The notes under the pieces are model-generated. The model was not told where the DNA came from. It did no database searches and worked only from the letters and a program-made list of their open reading frames with translations. Made by a program: the position numbers and the translations under genes. From an uncultured Colwellia sp. (GTDB lineage Bacteria; Pseudomonadota; Gammaproteobacteria; Enterobacterales; Alteromonadaceae): a stretch of 64,000 bases of DNA. Positions 46,870-54,972 of the stretch are shown in pieces. Where the stretch lies: contig CAJWZC010000002.1 of assembly GCA_913049915.1 (NCBI GenBank), positions 35,318 to 99,317 of the forward strand, given 5' to 3'. Numbering within the stretch: position 1 is the first letter of the stretch; each line of letters begins with the position of its first letter.

Positions 46870-47182
46870 TTTCTGGTTGTCTTTATTAGGTATGTCATTC
46901 ATTACATTTTTCTGCAGATTCTTCTTTTTTTCGAAAACTGTACCTTTTGAACTTAGCCCAAAAGTAAAAAGAGTACTGAGCTATACAGCTCCTTCTGTAA
47001 TGACAGCTATGTGGGTACCGATCGTTTTTTTAGGGCATCAAGAGAGTAGTGGTGATTTTATTACTAGCCCCTTTTTAATTGCAGGAATAGCAACCATAGT
47101 CTTTAGTCTTTTAATGAAAAACACCTTAGCTGTTGTTGTGTTTGGTATGAGTATTTTTGGTTTGTTAAAGATTTTTTTATAA
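46862..47182 (+). CDS. azlD: AzlD-family branched-chain amino-acid transport subunit
   Basis: The protein has 106 residues from ATG 46862, which overlaps the azlC stop by 8 bases and has GAAGGA upstream; the family is usually 100-110 residues. It has four membrane segments (FWLSLLGMSFITFFCRFFFF, VLSYTAPSVMTAMWVPIVFL, ITSPFLIAGIATIVFSLLM and LAVVVFGMSIFGLLKIF). The motif SYTAPSVMTA is typical of AzlD. It works as the small partner of AzlC in export. Confidence 0.88.
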   Translation: MNNFWLSLLGMSFITFFCRFFFFSKTVPFELSPKVKRVLSYTAPSVMTAMWVPIVFLGHQESSGDFITSPFLIAGIATIVFSLLMKNTLAVVVFGMSIFGLLKIFL

Positions 47183-47421
47183 TTTAATACTATAAATTTA
47201 GTTACAGTAAAATATGACTAAAAATAATGAAGATACTTTAGTTTTACTGCTATGAGGTTAAAGTGATAGTATTCAGAGCGATTTTCTTTAAAAGTGTTCT
47301 TTTTGTATGCAAGTATAAATTTATTTAATAAATAATGCATTTAACGCTTTACAAATAGACCCCTACTATTTAAAATTCGCCCACTTTTGAGAAGTAGTAA
47401 AATATGTCTCAAAAGTAACTT

Positions 47422-47512
47422 GGTGAGATGGCTGAGTGGTCGAAAGCACCGGTCTTGAAAACCGGCAAGGGTTTGTAGCCCTTCTAGAGTTCAAATCTCT
47501 ATCTCACCGCCA
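47422..47512 (+). tRNA. tRNA-Ser (anticodon TGA)
   Basis: The acceptor stem GGTGAGA pairs with TCTCACC (47502-47508); the anticodon loop CTTGAAA carries TGA between CCGGT and ACCGG arms, so the tRNA reads UCA and related serine codons. A long variable arm (AAGGG to CCCTT) is the hallmark of class II tRNA-Ser. The T-loop is TTCAAAT and CCA (47510-47512) is encoded. A strong terminator follows. Confidence 0.97.
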
Positions 47513-47521
47513 CATTTAAAG

Positions 47522-47552
47522 AATCCGCTAATCGAAAGGTTAGCGGATTTTT
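47522..47552 (+). terminator. Rho-independent terminator after tRNA-Ser
   Basis: AATCCGCTAA pairs with TTAGCGGATT around a GAAA-containing loop, followed by a T-run. It starts 10 bases after the tRNA. Confidence 0.9.
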
Positions 47553-47637
47553 GTTTTACTGTGTTTAAAAATAAAAATAGCCAAGTGAGCACTTCTTATC
47601 AAGTGATCGAACAGTGTTAATACTTAAGGACTTGTAC

Positions 47638-49095
47638 GTGACTATTCTGAAAATGAATAAAAACACTAATAAAATAAATATTAATCCATTCAAATGTATT
47701 ACTTTAGCTGTATTATTCACAATATATTATTTATTACCTAACCAATCATTTGCTCAAGAAAAAACGCCCCAACATTCTAGTGAGTCAAACCAGATAACAA
47801 GTAAAATTGAACTTAATCCCGCAATTACCACAGAAAACCTAGATGAAATTTATCGCGAAATGACAACTAATAGTCGCTTTGAAAATTTAACACCAACACC
47901 TGACTTTTTTCAATCATCCTATCAATTATCAATATTTTCGCCACAAAATGGTGAAGATAGCGAAAGACTTTGGTCACAAACACGTTCTATTTTTGCTTAC
48001 GGTTTTGGTGTTATCGGTTTAATTGCCTTGTTACCTGAAGATATCTCGAATTGGGATAAAGAAGAAGGCGTTTTTAATAAATGGACTGACAACCTGAAAT
48101 CTGGTCCGGTATGGGACAGAGATACTGGTATGTTAAACCTTGTAGGTCATCCTTATTTTGGTGGTGTTTATTATCAAGTAGCCCGTAAGTCAGGCTATCG
48201 CCAATGGGATTCATTCATATACTCAACCCTTATGTCAACTTTCTACTGGGAATATGGCATTGAAGCCTTTGCTGAAACACCTTCCATTCAGGATATTGTT
48301 ATTACGCCTGTACTCGGTTGGGCCTACGGTGAATGGGCTTTCAATATTGAAATGGATATTAGAGAAGATGGTGGTGACGTGTGGGGCTCAAGTATTCTTG
48401 GTAGCACTGCATTATTCTTTCTCGACCCCGTTGATAGTATGAGTGTTGGCATTAATAATATGTTTAATAAAGAAATTATCAGGGCCGGTACCGGTTTTGT
48501 AAGTTTCAATGAAATACCTTACGGTAATTCAGGTCAAACAGACAGCCAAATTAACTTTACTATGTCATTGCAATTAGGTGATGGCGGACATTACACGTCT
48601 AAGAAAATCAAAAGATCAACACGAGCTGATGATCCTATTGATACTGGTATCATTGGTGTTAGTTATGGCGTTGGTCAAGCACAGCTAGATGATTTATGGG
48701 ACGTTAAAGGTGACACAACCACTGAGTACAGCTTAGGTTTATATTTTACCCGCCAATTTTCAAGTAGGGTCACTTATTCTAAAGGCAAGTTTACTGACGG
48801 TTTAACACCCACCAAAATCAACTATGAGAACTATAGTTTAGACAGTCAATTCTATTTTAATAGCGAAAGTAATATCAGACCCTATCTAACAGCAGGCTTT
48901 GGTGAAACGTTGTGGGCAAGAGAAATTGAGACTAAAAGATTTCAAGTTAATGCTGGTGTAGGCGCACATTATAAAATTTATAGTAATTTTGCTTTACAAT
49001 TAGATTGGCGCTTTTATTACAGTACCAACGCGAATACTTCAGATCAGAATACCAGCTTACGCTTAGTTTATTTTTTAGGTAAGGGTGAGAGATAA
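47638..49095 (+). CDS. DUF3943 outer-membrane-like protein
   Basis: The 485-residue protein starts at GTG 47638 after AAGGA (7-base spacing); a GTG at 47614 is possible but less well placed. A signal peptide (hydrophobic core TLAVLFTIYYLLP, ending FAQ) leads to a domain of family DUF3943: WDRDTGMLNLVGHPYFGGVY, then ARKSGYRQWDSFIYS, STFYWEYGIEAFAE and TPSIQDIVITPVLGWAYGEW. The second half (from GVSYGVGQAQ) reads as a transmembrane beta-barrel with alternating strands ending NTSLRLVYFLGKGER. Function unknown; probably outer membrane. It precedes a transglutaminase-like lipoprotein on the same strand. Confidence 0.85.
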   Translation: MTILKMNKNTNKININPFKCITLAVLFTIYYLLPNQSFAQEKTPQHSSESNQITSKIELNPAITTENLDEIYREMTTNSRFENLTPTPDFFQSSYQLSIFSPQNGEDSERLWSQTRSIFAYGFGVIGLIALLPEDISNWDKEEGVFNKWTDNLKSGPVWDRDTGMLNLVGHPYFGGVYYQVARKSGYRQWDSFIYSTLMSTFYWEYGIEAFAETPSIQDIVITPVLGWAYGEWAFNIEMDIREDGGDVWGSSILGSTALFFLDPVDSMSVGINNMFNKEIIRAGTGFVSFNEIPYGNSGQTDSQINFTMSLQLGDGGHYTSKKIKRSTRADDPIDTGIIGVSYGVGQAQLDDLWDVKGDTTTEYSLGLYFTRQFSSRVTYSKGKFTDGLTPTKINYENYSLDSQFYFNSESNIRPYLTAGFGETLWAREIETKRFQVNAGVGAHYKIYSNFALQLDWRFYYSTNANTSDQNTSLRLVYFLGKGER

Positions 49096-49266
49096 CAGCC
49101 CAAGTTTCGTGATACCTTAGGCTACAAGTTCCAAGATACACATAGAAAACAGGTGAGTTAATTTTATGTATAAATTGTAATCAAATATGAATAGTGAGCT
49201 ATCTAAGTAGTAAGTTATTGATATTTGTCATAGGCTAAAATCATTCCTCGTTCTGTTGGAGTGTTC

Positions 49267-50451
49267 ATGAATACTAGATTCTACAGCCTTTTACTGTACT
49301 TACCGCTTTTGCTTGCTTGTCAAAGCAATCAAACCACCTATATCATCCCAGTTACCCCACGAATAAACTTATATTTAGATAGTGAATATATTTCTTTAAA
49401 TCCCATTCATATCGAAACCGAAGAAGAAATATTCCAGCTTGATAATGAAATGCGCGCTATGGTTCAAGTTAAGTTGATTAATAACTTATCCGCTCAAAAA
49501 AAAGCCCATACTTTACTTAAACACCTATTTAATGACGAGAATATTGCGTTAACTTATGATGGTAACGCCAATATCACTGCAAGTCAGGTTTACCATGGTA
49601 AGGTAGCCAATTGCATGTCACTTACCATTTTAGCCTATGCCTTAGCTGATGAAGCTGGTATGAATATTAGTTTTCAAGAAGTGGAAGTACCTGAGTACTG
49701 GGTGCGTAATGGGCAATATAACTTACTAACGGGTCATGTAAATTTATTAGTAAAAGAAAGTGAGGATGTTAATAGGCGTATTGTATGGGGAAATAAAACC
49801 ACAAAAATAGACTTTGACCCTTTTGTAGCTAAGAAGAGCTTCCCTTCACATATAATCACTAAACAGACCTTATTAGCTATGTTTTATAACAATAAAGGTG
49901 CCGACGCGCTAATCGATCATAATTATCCGTTAGCCTATCAATATCTTAAACAAGCAACGCTCACTGATAATGATTTTTCATCAGCTTGGGGTAATCTAGG
50001 TATTCTGTATAAATTTTCTGGTCAGTATGACATGGCTGAAAAAGTGTATAGTCACGCCATTAGTTTAAATAAGGAGAACCTTACTTCATTAAGTAATTTA
50101 GCCTTGTTACTCAATACGCAAGGACGTATAAGTGAGGCACAACCCATTGAAGATTATATTCACAAGGTTAGGGTGAAAAATCCTTATTACCATGCTTTAT
50201 TGGGGAATGAGGCATATTTTAGTAAATCCTATCAGCAAGCCTTGCAGCATTATAAAAAAGCCATTGACCTTGATGATGAGCAACATGAATTTTTCTTAGC
50301 GTTAGCGAAAGTCTATTACATGCAAGGCAAGTTAGTGTCGTCCCAAAATGCAATAAAAAAAGCCATCGCGCTTACCAAAGTAAAAGAGACTAAAAAGCTT
50401 TATATTGCTAAGTTAAACTTTCTTAAATATCAGGAGACAGTACATAATTGA
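49267..50451 (+). CDS. Lipoprotein with transglutaminase-like domain and TPR repeats
   Basis: The 394-residue protein starts at ATG 49267, which follows TTGGAG at 6 bases. The lipobox is LLAC. Residues about 80-200 hold a transglutaminase-like domain with the probable catalytic set NCMSLTILAYALA (Cys), GHVNLLV (His) and DFDPF (Asp). Four or five TPR repeats follow (NNKGADALIDHNYPLAYQYL, AWGNLGILYKFSGQYDMAEK, LTSLSNLALLLNTQGRISEA, HALLGNEAYFSKSYQQALQH, LALAKVYYMQGKLVSSQNAI). It may process or present envelope peptides or proteins. Gene partner of the DUF3943 protein by position. Confidence 0.85.
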   Translation: MNTRFYSLLLYLPLLLACQSNQTTYIIPVTPRINLYLDSEYISLNPIHIETEEEIFQLDNEMRAMVQVKLINNLSAQKKAHTLLKHLFNDENIALTYDGNANITASQVYHGKVANCMSLTILAYALADEAGMNISFQEVEVPEYWVRNGQYNLLTGHVNLLVKESEDVNRRIVWGNKTTKIDFDPFVAKKSFPSHIITKQTLLAMFYNNKGADALIDHNYPLAYQYLKQATLTDNDFSSAWGNLGILYKFSGQYDMAEKVYSHAISLNKENLTSLSNLALLLNTQGRISEAQPIEDYIHKVRVKNPYYHALLGNEAYFSKSYQQALQHYKKAIDLDDEQHEFFLALAKVYYMQGKLVSSQNAIKKAIALTKVKETKKLYIAKLNFLKYQETVHN

Positions 50452-50456
50452 AGATA

Positions 50457-50615
50457 ATGAACTTGAAAATATCGATACTATTGATAACACTTCTTCAACT
50501 ACCTTTAGTGTAGGGAGAAAATAACTCGTTATCCTCAAAAAAATTTAGTGAGGCTGTTTCAACCGTACCTAAATATCTGCAGGTTATACAGTTAGGCGTT
50601 AAACACCTGACTTAA
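50457..50615 (+). pseudogene. Possible broken small exported peptide
   Basis: From ATG 50457 the frame reads MNLKISILLITLLQLPLV, a signal-peptide-like stretch, then an in-frame TAG (50511) and 33 further codons (NNSLSSKKFSEAVSTVP onwards) to TAA at 50613. If the TAG replaced a codon the product would be about 51 residues. It sits directly after the TPR lipoprotein on the same strand. There is no family match, so it may also be chance. Confidence 0.3.
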
Positions 50616-50720
50616 AAAAATTATTTATTAGCTTCTCTAAAATGACTAAAAATCCTACAGATAACAGCTATCAAAATTAGGTACAATCAACACTCATTTA
50701 TATTGGATAGATAAAGGCAA

Positions 50721-51191
50721 ATGAAAAGTATAAAAATAGCAGATACTTACCCTAAGTACAGTTGGAATTTACTGTTTGTCGCATGGATATTAGCGACAAG
50801 TGGTACGTTAATAAGCTTATTTTTCAGCGAAATAGTGCAGTTACCGGTTTGTGTATTGTGTTGGTATCAACGTATTGCGCTTTACCCCTTAGTGATTATG
50901 TTGCCTTTAGCATTATTCCCTTTTGATATTAGCGTTATTCGCTACGCTATGCCTTTAGTATTATTTGGTTGGTTTTTTGCGTTATTTCATGTATTGGTGG
51001 TTGCTGGTATTATCCCTGAAGCAGCACAACCGTGTACATTTGGCGTACCCTGTACTGAAACACACTTAACCTTACTCGGCTTTTTAAATATTCCAGTGAT
51101 GTCGTTAATGACCTTTTCTCTTTTAGGGGTGTTACTGGTATTAACTAAAAAATCATTCATCAAAAACACAGAAAAGTCGATCATTAACTAG
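50721..51191 (+). CDS. DsbB/BdbC-type disulfide bond formation protein
   Basis: This 156-residue membrane protein has four transmembrane helices. The first redox pair is C44-C47 in PVCVLCWYQR, the family's hallmark with the quinone-contacting Arg after it; the second pair lies in AQPCTFGVPCTE. It passes electrons from a DsbA-like partner to quinone. The next gene encodes that partner, 20 bases downstream, so this is a dedicated oxidation pair separate from the general DsbA-DsbB. The ATG is preceded by AAAGGCAA. Confidence 0.9.
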   Translation: MKSIKIADTYPKYSWNLLFVAWILATSGTLISLFFSEIVQLPVCVLCWYQRIALYPLVIMLPLALFPFDISVIRYAMPLVLFGWFFALFHVLVVAGIIPEAAQPCTFGVPCTETHLTLLGFLNIPVMSLMTFSLLGVLLVLTKKSFIKNTEKSIIN

Positions 51192-51211
51192 GATATTTAC
51201 TCGGAAGAATC

Positions 51212-51853
51212 ATGACTAATAAAACTCTTTTTATCGGCGTTACAGTATTTATAACTATTATCTTTATTGCTGCGGTTGGGGTATACAAAAGTAAACAACC
51301 CTCAACAATAGCGAGTGAAAAATTACCGGCATTAGAACGTATGAATGCGCCAACTAAAGGTGGCAAACAAGCGCAAGTCACTATTGTCGAGTTCTTTGAC
51401 CCTGCGTGTGGTACCTGTAGTCAATTTTATCCATTACTTAATAATCTAGTTAAGAAGTATCAGGGTAAGGTTAACGTTGTTATGCGTTATGCACCATTAC
51501 ACCAAGGCTCTGAAGATGTTGTTAAAATGCTAGAGGCGGCCCATTTACAAGGAAAATTCTGGTCAGCCCTTGAATTATTATTTACTAATCAAGAACGTTG
51601 GGTTAAGCATCATATATCAAATCCAACCAGTGCTTTAGCGGGTATAAAAACTTTAAAACTAGACCATGAAAAACTTGATAGCGATTGGCAAAGTAGTAAA
51701 GTCGCTAAAATTATTACGCAAGATATTCAAGACGGTAAAACGTTACAAGTACGCGCTACACCACAGTTTTTTGTTAATGGAAAACCTTTGGTTGTCTTTG
51801 GCTATCAAGAGCTTGTTAACTTAGTAGAGGAAGCGGTTGCAGAAGCTTATTAG
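51212..51853 (+). CDS. DsbA-like thiol oxidoreductase, membrane anchored
   Basis: The protein has 213 residues. A membrane anchor (TLFIGVTVFITIIFIAAVGVY) precedes a DsbA-type thioredoxin fold with active site C66-G-T-C69 in FFDPACGTCSQFYP and the cis-proline in VRATPQFFVNGKPL. The helical insertion between (QGSEDVVKMLEAAHLQGKFW and so on) is typical. It introduces disulfides into exported proteins and is reoxidised by the preceding DsbB-like protein. A strong terminator follows at 51882-51920. Confidence 0.9.
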   Translation: MTNKTLFIGVTVFITIIFIAAVGVYKSKQPSTIASEKLPALERMNAPTKGGKQAQVTIVEFFDPACGTCSQFYPLLNNLVKKYQGKVNVVMRYAPLHQGSEDVVKMLEAAHLQGKFWSALELLFTNQERWVKHHISNPTSALAGIKTLKLDHEKLDSDWQSSKVAKIITQDIQDGKTLQVRATPQFFVNGKPLVVFGYQELVNLVEEAVAEAY

Positions 51854-51881
51854 ATAACACTATCAGTAGCTTGTTCAAATT

Positions 51882-51920
51882 AAAAGAGTACTAATATAAT
51901 GTTTATTTGTACTCTTTTTT
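51882..51920 (+). terminator. Rho-independent terminator after the DsbB/DsbA pair
   Basis: AAAAGAGTAC (51882-51891) pairs with GTACTCTTTT (51909-51918) and is followed by further T residues to 51920. It lies 28 bases after the stop. Confidence 0.85.
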
Positions 51921-51982
51921 GTTTGATAGCTAGCTGATTAATTGAATAATTTACTACTAATTAAGTCGTCTTATTAGCAAAC

Positions 51983-52560
51983 TCAGTAGTTAAATAAGTA
52001 AGAAACTCTTCGCTTACTTTTCCTTTCAAGATACAAGGCTTTGACAGGGAATGTTTTGGGTGGACTAAATGACGCGATAGCCGTATTGTCTGATAAATTT
52101 CCTTTGGCGCTAAAGCGATCTACTACGCAAATCCCAATACCTTGTACGACTAGTTTGGTATTGATAAAATACGTTTGTACTTTTATTAATGCTTCTAGGC
52201 TGATGTTGTCTTGTATCATTCGTGTTCATAACAAATGTACTACTGTCACTAATATTAATATATTCAAAGCCTTTGAGTTGGCTTAAGATTAATTCTTTAG
52301 GACTACCAGGGAAACTTTCTTTTAGATAAACAATAACTAACTCTAATTGAGCTAACTTAGTTGAAGTGACGCTAGGCATTTTATTTAATACAAAGAATAT
52401 CGCTAGATCATATTTATATTCTAACAAGGTTTGTATAACAGCATGAGATAATACTTTACTGACTGAGTACTATAAAAGGAGTAATATTTTGCCGTATTGA
52501 TGTTAATAAAAGTACCAAGTTAATAGATGGCTTAAGTACAACATTTAAATAAGTCATAAC
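51983..52560 (-). pseudogene. Remnant of a LysR-family regulator (effector domain)
   Basis: Read on the minus strand, pieces of the LysR substrate-binding domain appear in order with frame changes: KPSINLVLLLTSIRQNI, then SHAVIQTLLEYKYDLAI, LAQLELVIVYLKESFPGSP, GFEYINISDSSTFVMN, a frameshift, then VQTYFINTKLVVQGIGICVV and a final PVKALYLERKSK. These correspond to the middle and C-terminal parts of LysR effector domains (the DLAI and LVxxGxGI motifs). Stops and frameshifts separate them, and no helix-turn-helix is identifiable upstream, so the gene is dead. Confidence 0.6.
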
Positions 52561-52756
52561 ACTATACCTACAGTGAACTTATTCCCGCTAACACTCTTAG
52601 TAAATTATTTAAGAAAGGAGGCTACCCTTAGGTACTTTTTTATCAGCTAATAAATTATTATGGCTTGAAATTTATATCTCCTGTACCAAGATATCAGTAA
52701 AGCTCATTATTTTAATACATTGGTATCATTGTGCTTATTGAATTCAGGAAGTTATT

Positions 52757-53575
52757 TTGATTATTCTTTTGCCGCTATTTATTGGTATCGCAATTATTGG
52801 CTATATGATGGCTAAACCCTATGTGCGTGAATATAAACGCGATAAGGTTAGAAGCTTACCGTTCAAAAAAAAATGGCGAAAAATCATTCAGCAACGTATG
52901 CCTTATTTCAGGCAGATGCCTACTGATCTGCAGCTTCAGCTAAAACAACATATTCAAGTATTTATCACAGAGAAAGAATTTATTGGTTGCAATGGCGTTA
53001 AAATAACCGATGAAATAAAAATTACTATTGCTGCTCAAGCATGTTTACTGTTGCTCAATCGAAAAACAGATTATTACCCTAAGTTAAAAACAATTTTAGT
53101 CTACCCAAGCGCGTTTATTAAAGAGCAAAATCAACGTAGTGCTGATGGTACTCAGTCTACCAGAAAAATCGCTTTATCAGGTGAATCATGGGACTTTGGT
53201 AAAATAGTCTTATCTTGGCAAGATAGCCTATATGGCGCGGAGCTACCTAATGATGGTCACAATGTAGTAATTCATGAATTTGCTCATCAACTTGATCAAG
53301 AAAATGGTACTGCTAATGGTTCGCCTATTTTAGGTAAAGACCAAAGTTATCAATGTTGGTCTCACATATTCTCTCAACAATTTGAAATTTTAAAAAAGCA
53401 AGCTGCAACTGGCACACCCTCAATATTTAATTATTATGGTGCTACTGAGCCGGCAGAATTTTTTGCTGTAGTGAGTGAAGTGTTTTTTGAAAAATCAAAA
53501 CAATTTTCACTAGAACATCCTGCACTATATAAACAACTGACTAACTACTACAAGGTAGATCCAATGAATTGGTAA
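52757..53575 (+). CDS. mtfA: MtfA-like zinc peptidase (M90 family)
   Basis: The 272-residue protein starts at TTG 52757 after CAGGAAG. An N-terminal membrane segment (LLPLFIGIAIIGYMM) is followed by the M90 catalytic region: VVIHEFAHQLDQENG, with HExxH at about 173-177, and a later Glu in ATEPAEFFAVVSEVFFE. MtfA in E. coli binds the Mlc repressor and thereby controls glucose uptake; whether this protein does so is unknown. E. coli MtfA lacks a leading membrane segment, so the anchor here is a family variation. No partner regulator is visible. Confidence 0.9.
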   Translation: MIILLPLFIGIAIIGYMMAKPYVREYKRDKVRSLPFKKKWRKIIQQRMPYFRQMPTDLQLQLKQHIQVFITEKEFIGCNGVKITDEIKITIAAQACLLLLNRKTDYYPKLKTILVYPSAFIKEQNQRSADGTQSTRKIALSGESWDFGKIVLSWQDSLYGAELPNDGHNVVIHEFAHQLDQENGTANGSPILGKDQSYQCWSHIFSQQFEILKKQAATGTPSIFNYYGATEPAEFFAVVSEVFFEKSKQFSLEHPALYKQLTNYYKVDPMNW

Positions 53576-53725
53576 GCCGGAATAGATACTTTTATCAGTA
53601 AAGTTATAGTGTTAAAAATAAAACCTATTAGAAGTAATCTAAAATATATTAACACGAACAACTTAATTGACTATACTAAGATTGTAGGTATCTAAGAAGT
53701 AAAGTTAAAGGACTAAGATAAATAT

Positions 53726-54094
53726 ATGGAAGTATACCAAATATCGTTTGCAAAGATTTGCGTTTTAAGTGATGACCTTGCTGAAATTATTGTTGATAGT
53801 GGCGTAGACATTAATCTCGAAATGGTAGATGAGATTCATCATTACTTATTATCAATTTTTAGTCATTGCTTTTCACTACTCATTAATAAAAGTAATTCCT
53901 ACTCTACACAACTTGATGCACTTATTCAATTTGGCACCTTAGACAGAATAGATAAAATAGCTATATTTTCTCCCAATAAATTAGCCAAAATGAGTGCTGA
54001 ATTTTCTGCGTCAATCCCAAGCTCTACTTCTTTAAATATTGAAGTCTTCACTGAACGTAATGAGGCACTTACGTGGTTATATGCTAATGTCTGA
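53726..54094 (+). CDS. Small SpoIIAA/STAS-like protein
   Basis: The 122-residue protein has the family's overall form: AEIIVDSGVDINLEMVDEIH (helix after the first strand), FSLLINKSNSYSTQL, a central helix and a C-terminal FTERNEALTWLYANV, the F-x-E-x-x-x-A-x-x-W-L motif. This family is widespread in marine bacteria without a defined role; the fold resembles STAS. It is a solitary gene here. A broken relative lies at 29414-29817. Confidence 0.75.
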   Translation: MEVYQISFAKICVLSDDLAEIIVDSGVDINLEMVDEIHHYLLSIFSHCFSLLINKSNSYSTQLDALIQFGTLDRIDKIAIFSPNKLAKMSAEFSASIPSSTSLNIEVFTERNEALTWLYANV

Positions 54095-54124
54095 AATTTT
54101 AATCAACAGATAAGTAAAACTATA

Positions 54125-54235
54125 ATGTTTACTGTAAATATAAACTCAAGTCAGTTCCGTTTTAAAAAATTCAGCTTAGTAATTATTGCTATAGGTTTTT
54201 TAGGACTAATTGCTTGCTCACGATTAAATCTATAA
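54125..54235 (+). CDS. Possible 36-residue lipoprotein or lipoprotein remnant
   Basis: The frame MFTVNINSSQFRFKKFSLVI continues through a hydrophobic core to a lipobox LIAC and stops six residues later at CSRLNL. This is a complete lipoprotein signal with almost no mature part, so it is either a mini-lipoprotein or a truncated gene. It has no clear ribosome binding site (GTAAAACTATA upstream). Confidence 0.3.
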   Translation: MFTVNINSSQFRFKKFSLVIIAIGFLGLIACSRLNL

Positions 54236-54526
54236 AAATCGCTGTACCTTATGATGTACAACGTTTGTAGGAAACAATAGTGGTCACGCGTTACCTATAG
54301 GTATCGTTATAAATAATATATAACCTCAAGAAAAGCCTAACCGATGATAGATTTTATATAGCTTGATGAATCTTAGTTCAGTAAAAAAATAAAGACTGAA
54401 CTTAATCAAATTATTATTATTTAGATAAATTTTTACACCCATTCAAAAGATATAATAAAAAATTTAAAGACTTTATTTACTATTAATATACTTCATTGCT
54501 TCATAAATTAAGTAAACCGCACTATA

Positions 54527-54542
54527 CTGTATTTAATTACAG
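54527..54542 (+). promoter_or_regulatory. LexA (SOS) box of umuDC
   Basis: CTGTATTTAATTACAG is a perfect CTG-N10-CAG palindrome-type LexA box, 16 bases before the umuD start at 54559. LexA repression of umuDC is known in many Gammaproteobacteria. It also lies inside a longer open frame starting at 54496, which shows the later start is the right one. Confidence 0.9.
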
Positions 54543-54558
54543 TGTAGTGGGTTTTTAT

Positions 54559-54972
54559 ATGAAAGTTATTCCAATATATGCTGAAGCCGGTATCTCTGGC
54601 TTTGAATCTCCAGCAGCAGAATATAAAGAATTAGGCTTATCACTTGATCAATTAATCATAAAAAATCCTAATGCTACCTTTATTGGGCAAGCTTCAGGTC
54701 AGTCAATGAAAGGGATAGGAATATTTGATGGTGATATTCTGATTGTAGATCGATCGCTTACAGCGAAAAATGGCGATGTTATTGTGGCTAATTATAATGG
54801 CTGCTTTGTTTGTAAATTAATTGATAAAAAAAAAGCTCGACTATTATCTGCCTCGGATGATTTTGTCCCGGTATCAATTACCCCTGAAGATGAGTTTTCA
54901 TTAGAAGGTGTTGTCACTCGCTCTATTCGCCTACATCATAAGTCTCCAGAGCTTGCTGCATGTATGCTTTAG
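54559..54972 (+). CDS. umuD: UmuD, SOS-mutagenesis peptidase subunit
   Basis: The 137-residue protein (family 139) is a LexA-like self-cleaving Ser/Lys peptidase. The cleavage site is Ala10-Gly11 (YAEAGISGFESP), and the catalytic pair is Ser49 (SGQSMKGIGI) and Lys86 (FVCKLI), with the same 37-residue spacing as the E. coli pair. RecA filaments trigger cleavage to UmuD', which joins UmuC as polymerase V. The ribosome binding site is weak (GTGGG). It overlaps umuC by 13 bases and is under the LexA box just upstream. Confidence 0.95.
   Translation: MKVIPIYAEAGISGFESPAAEYKELGLSLDQLIIKNPNATFIGQASGQSMKGIGIFDGDILIVDRSLTAKNGDVIVANYNGCFVCKLIDKKKARLLSASDDFVPVSITPEDEFSLEGVVTRSIRLHHKSPELAACML

Noticed and set aside
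54496..54558. Longer umuD start at 54496
   Set aside because: The LexA box lies inside it and UmuD homologues start at the position corresponding to 54559.
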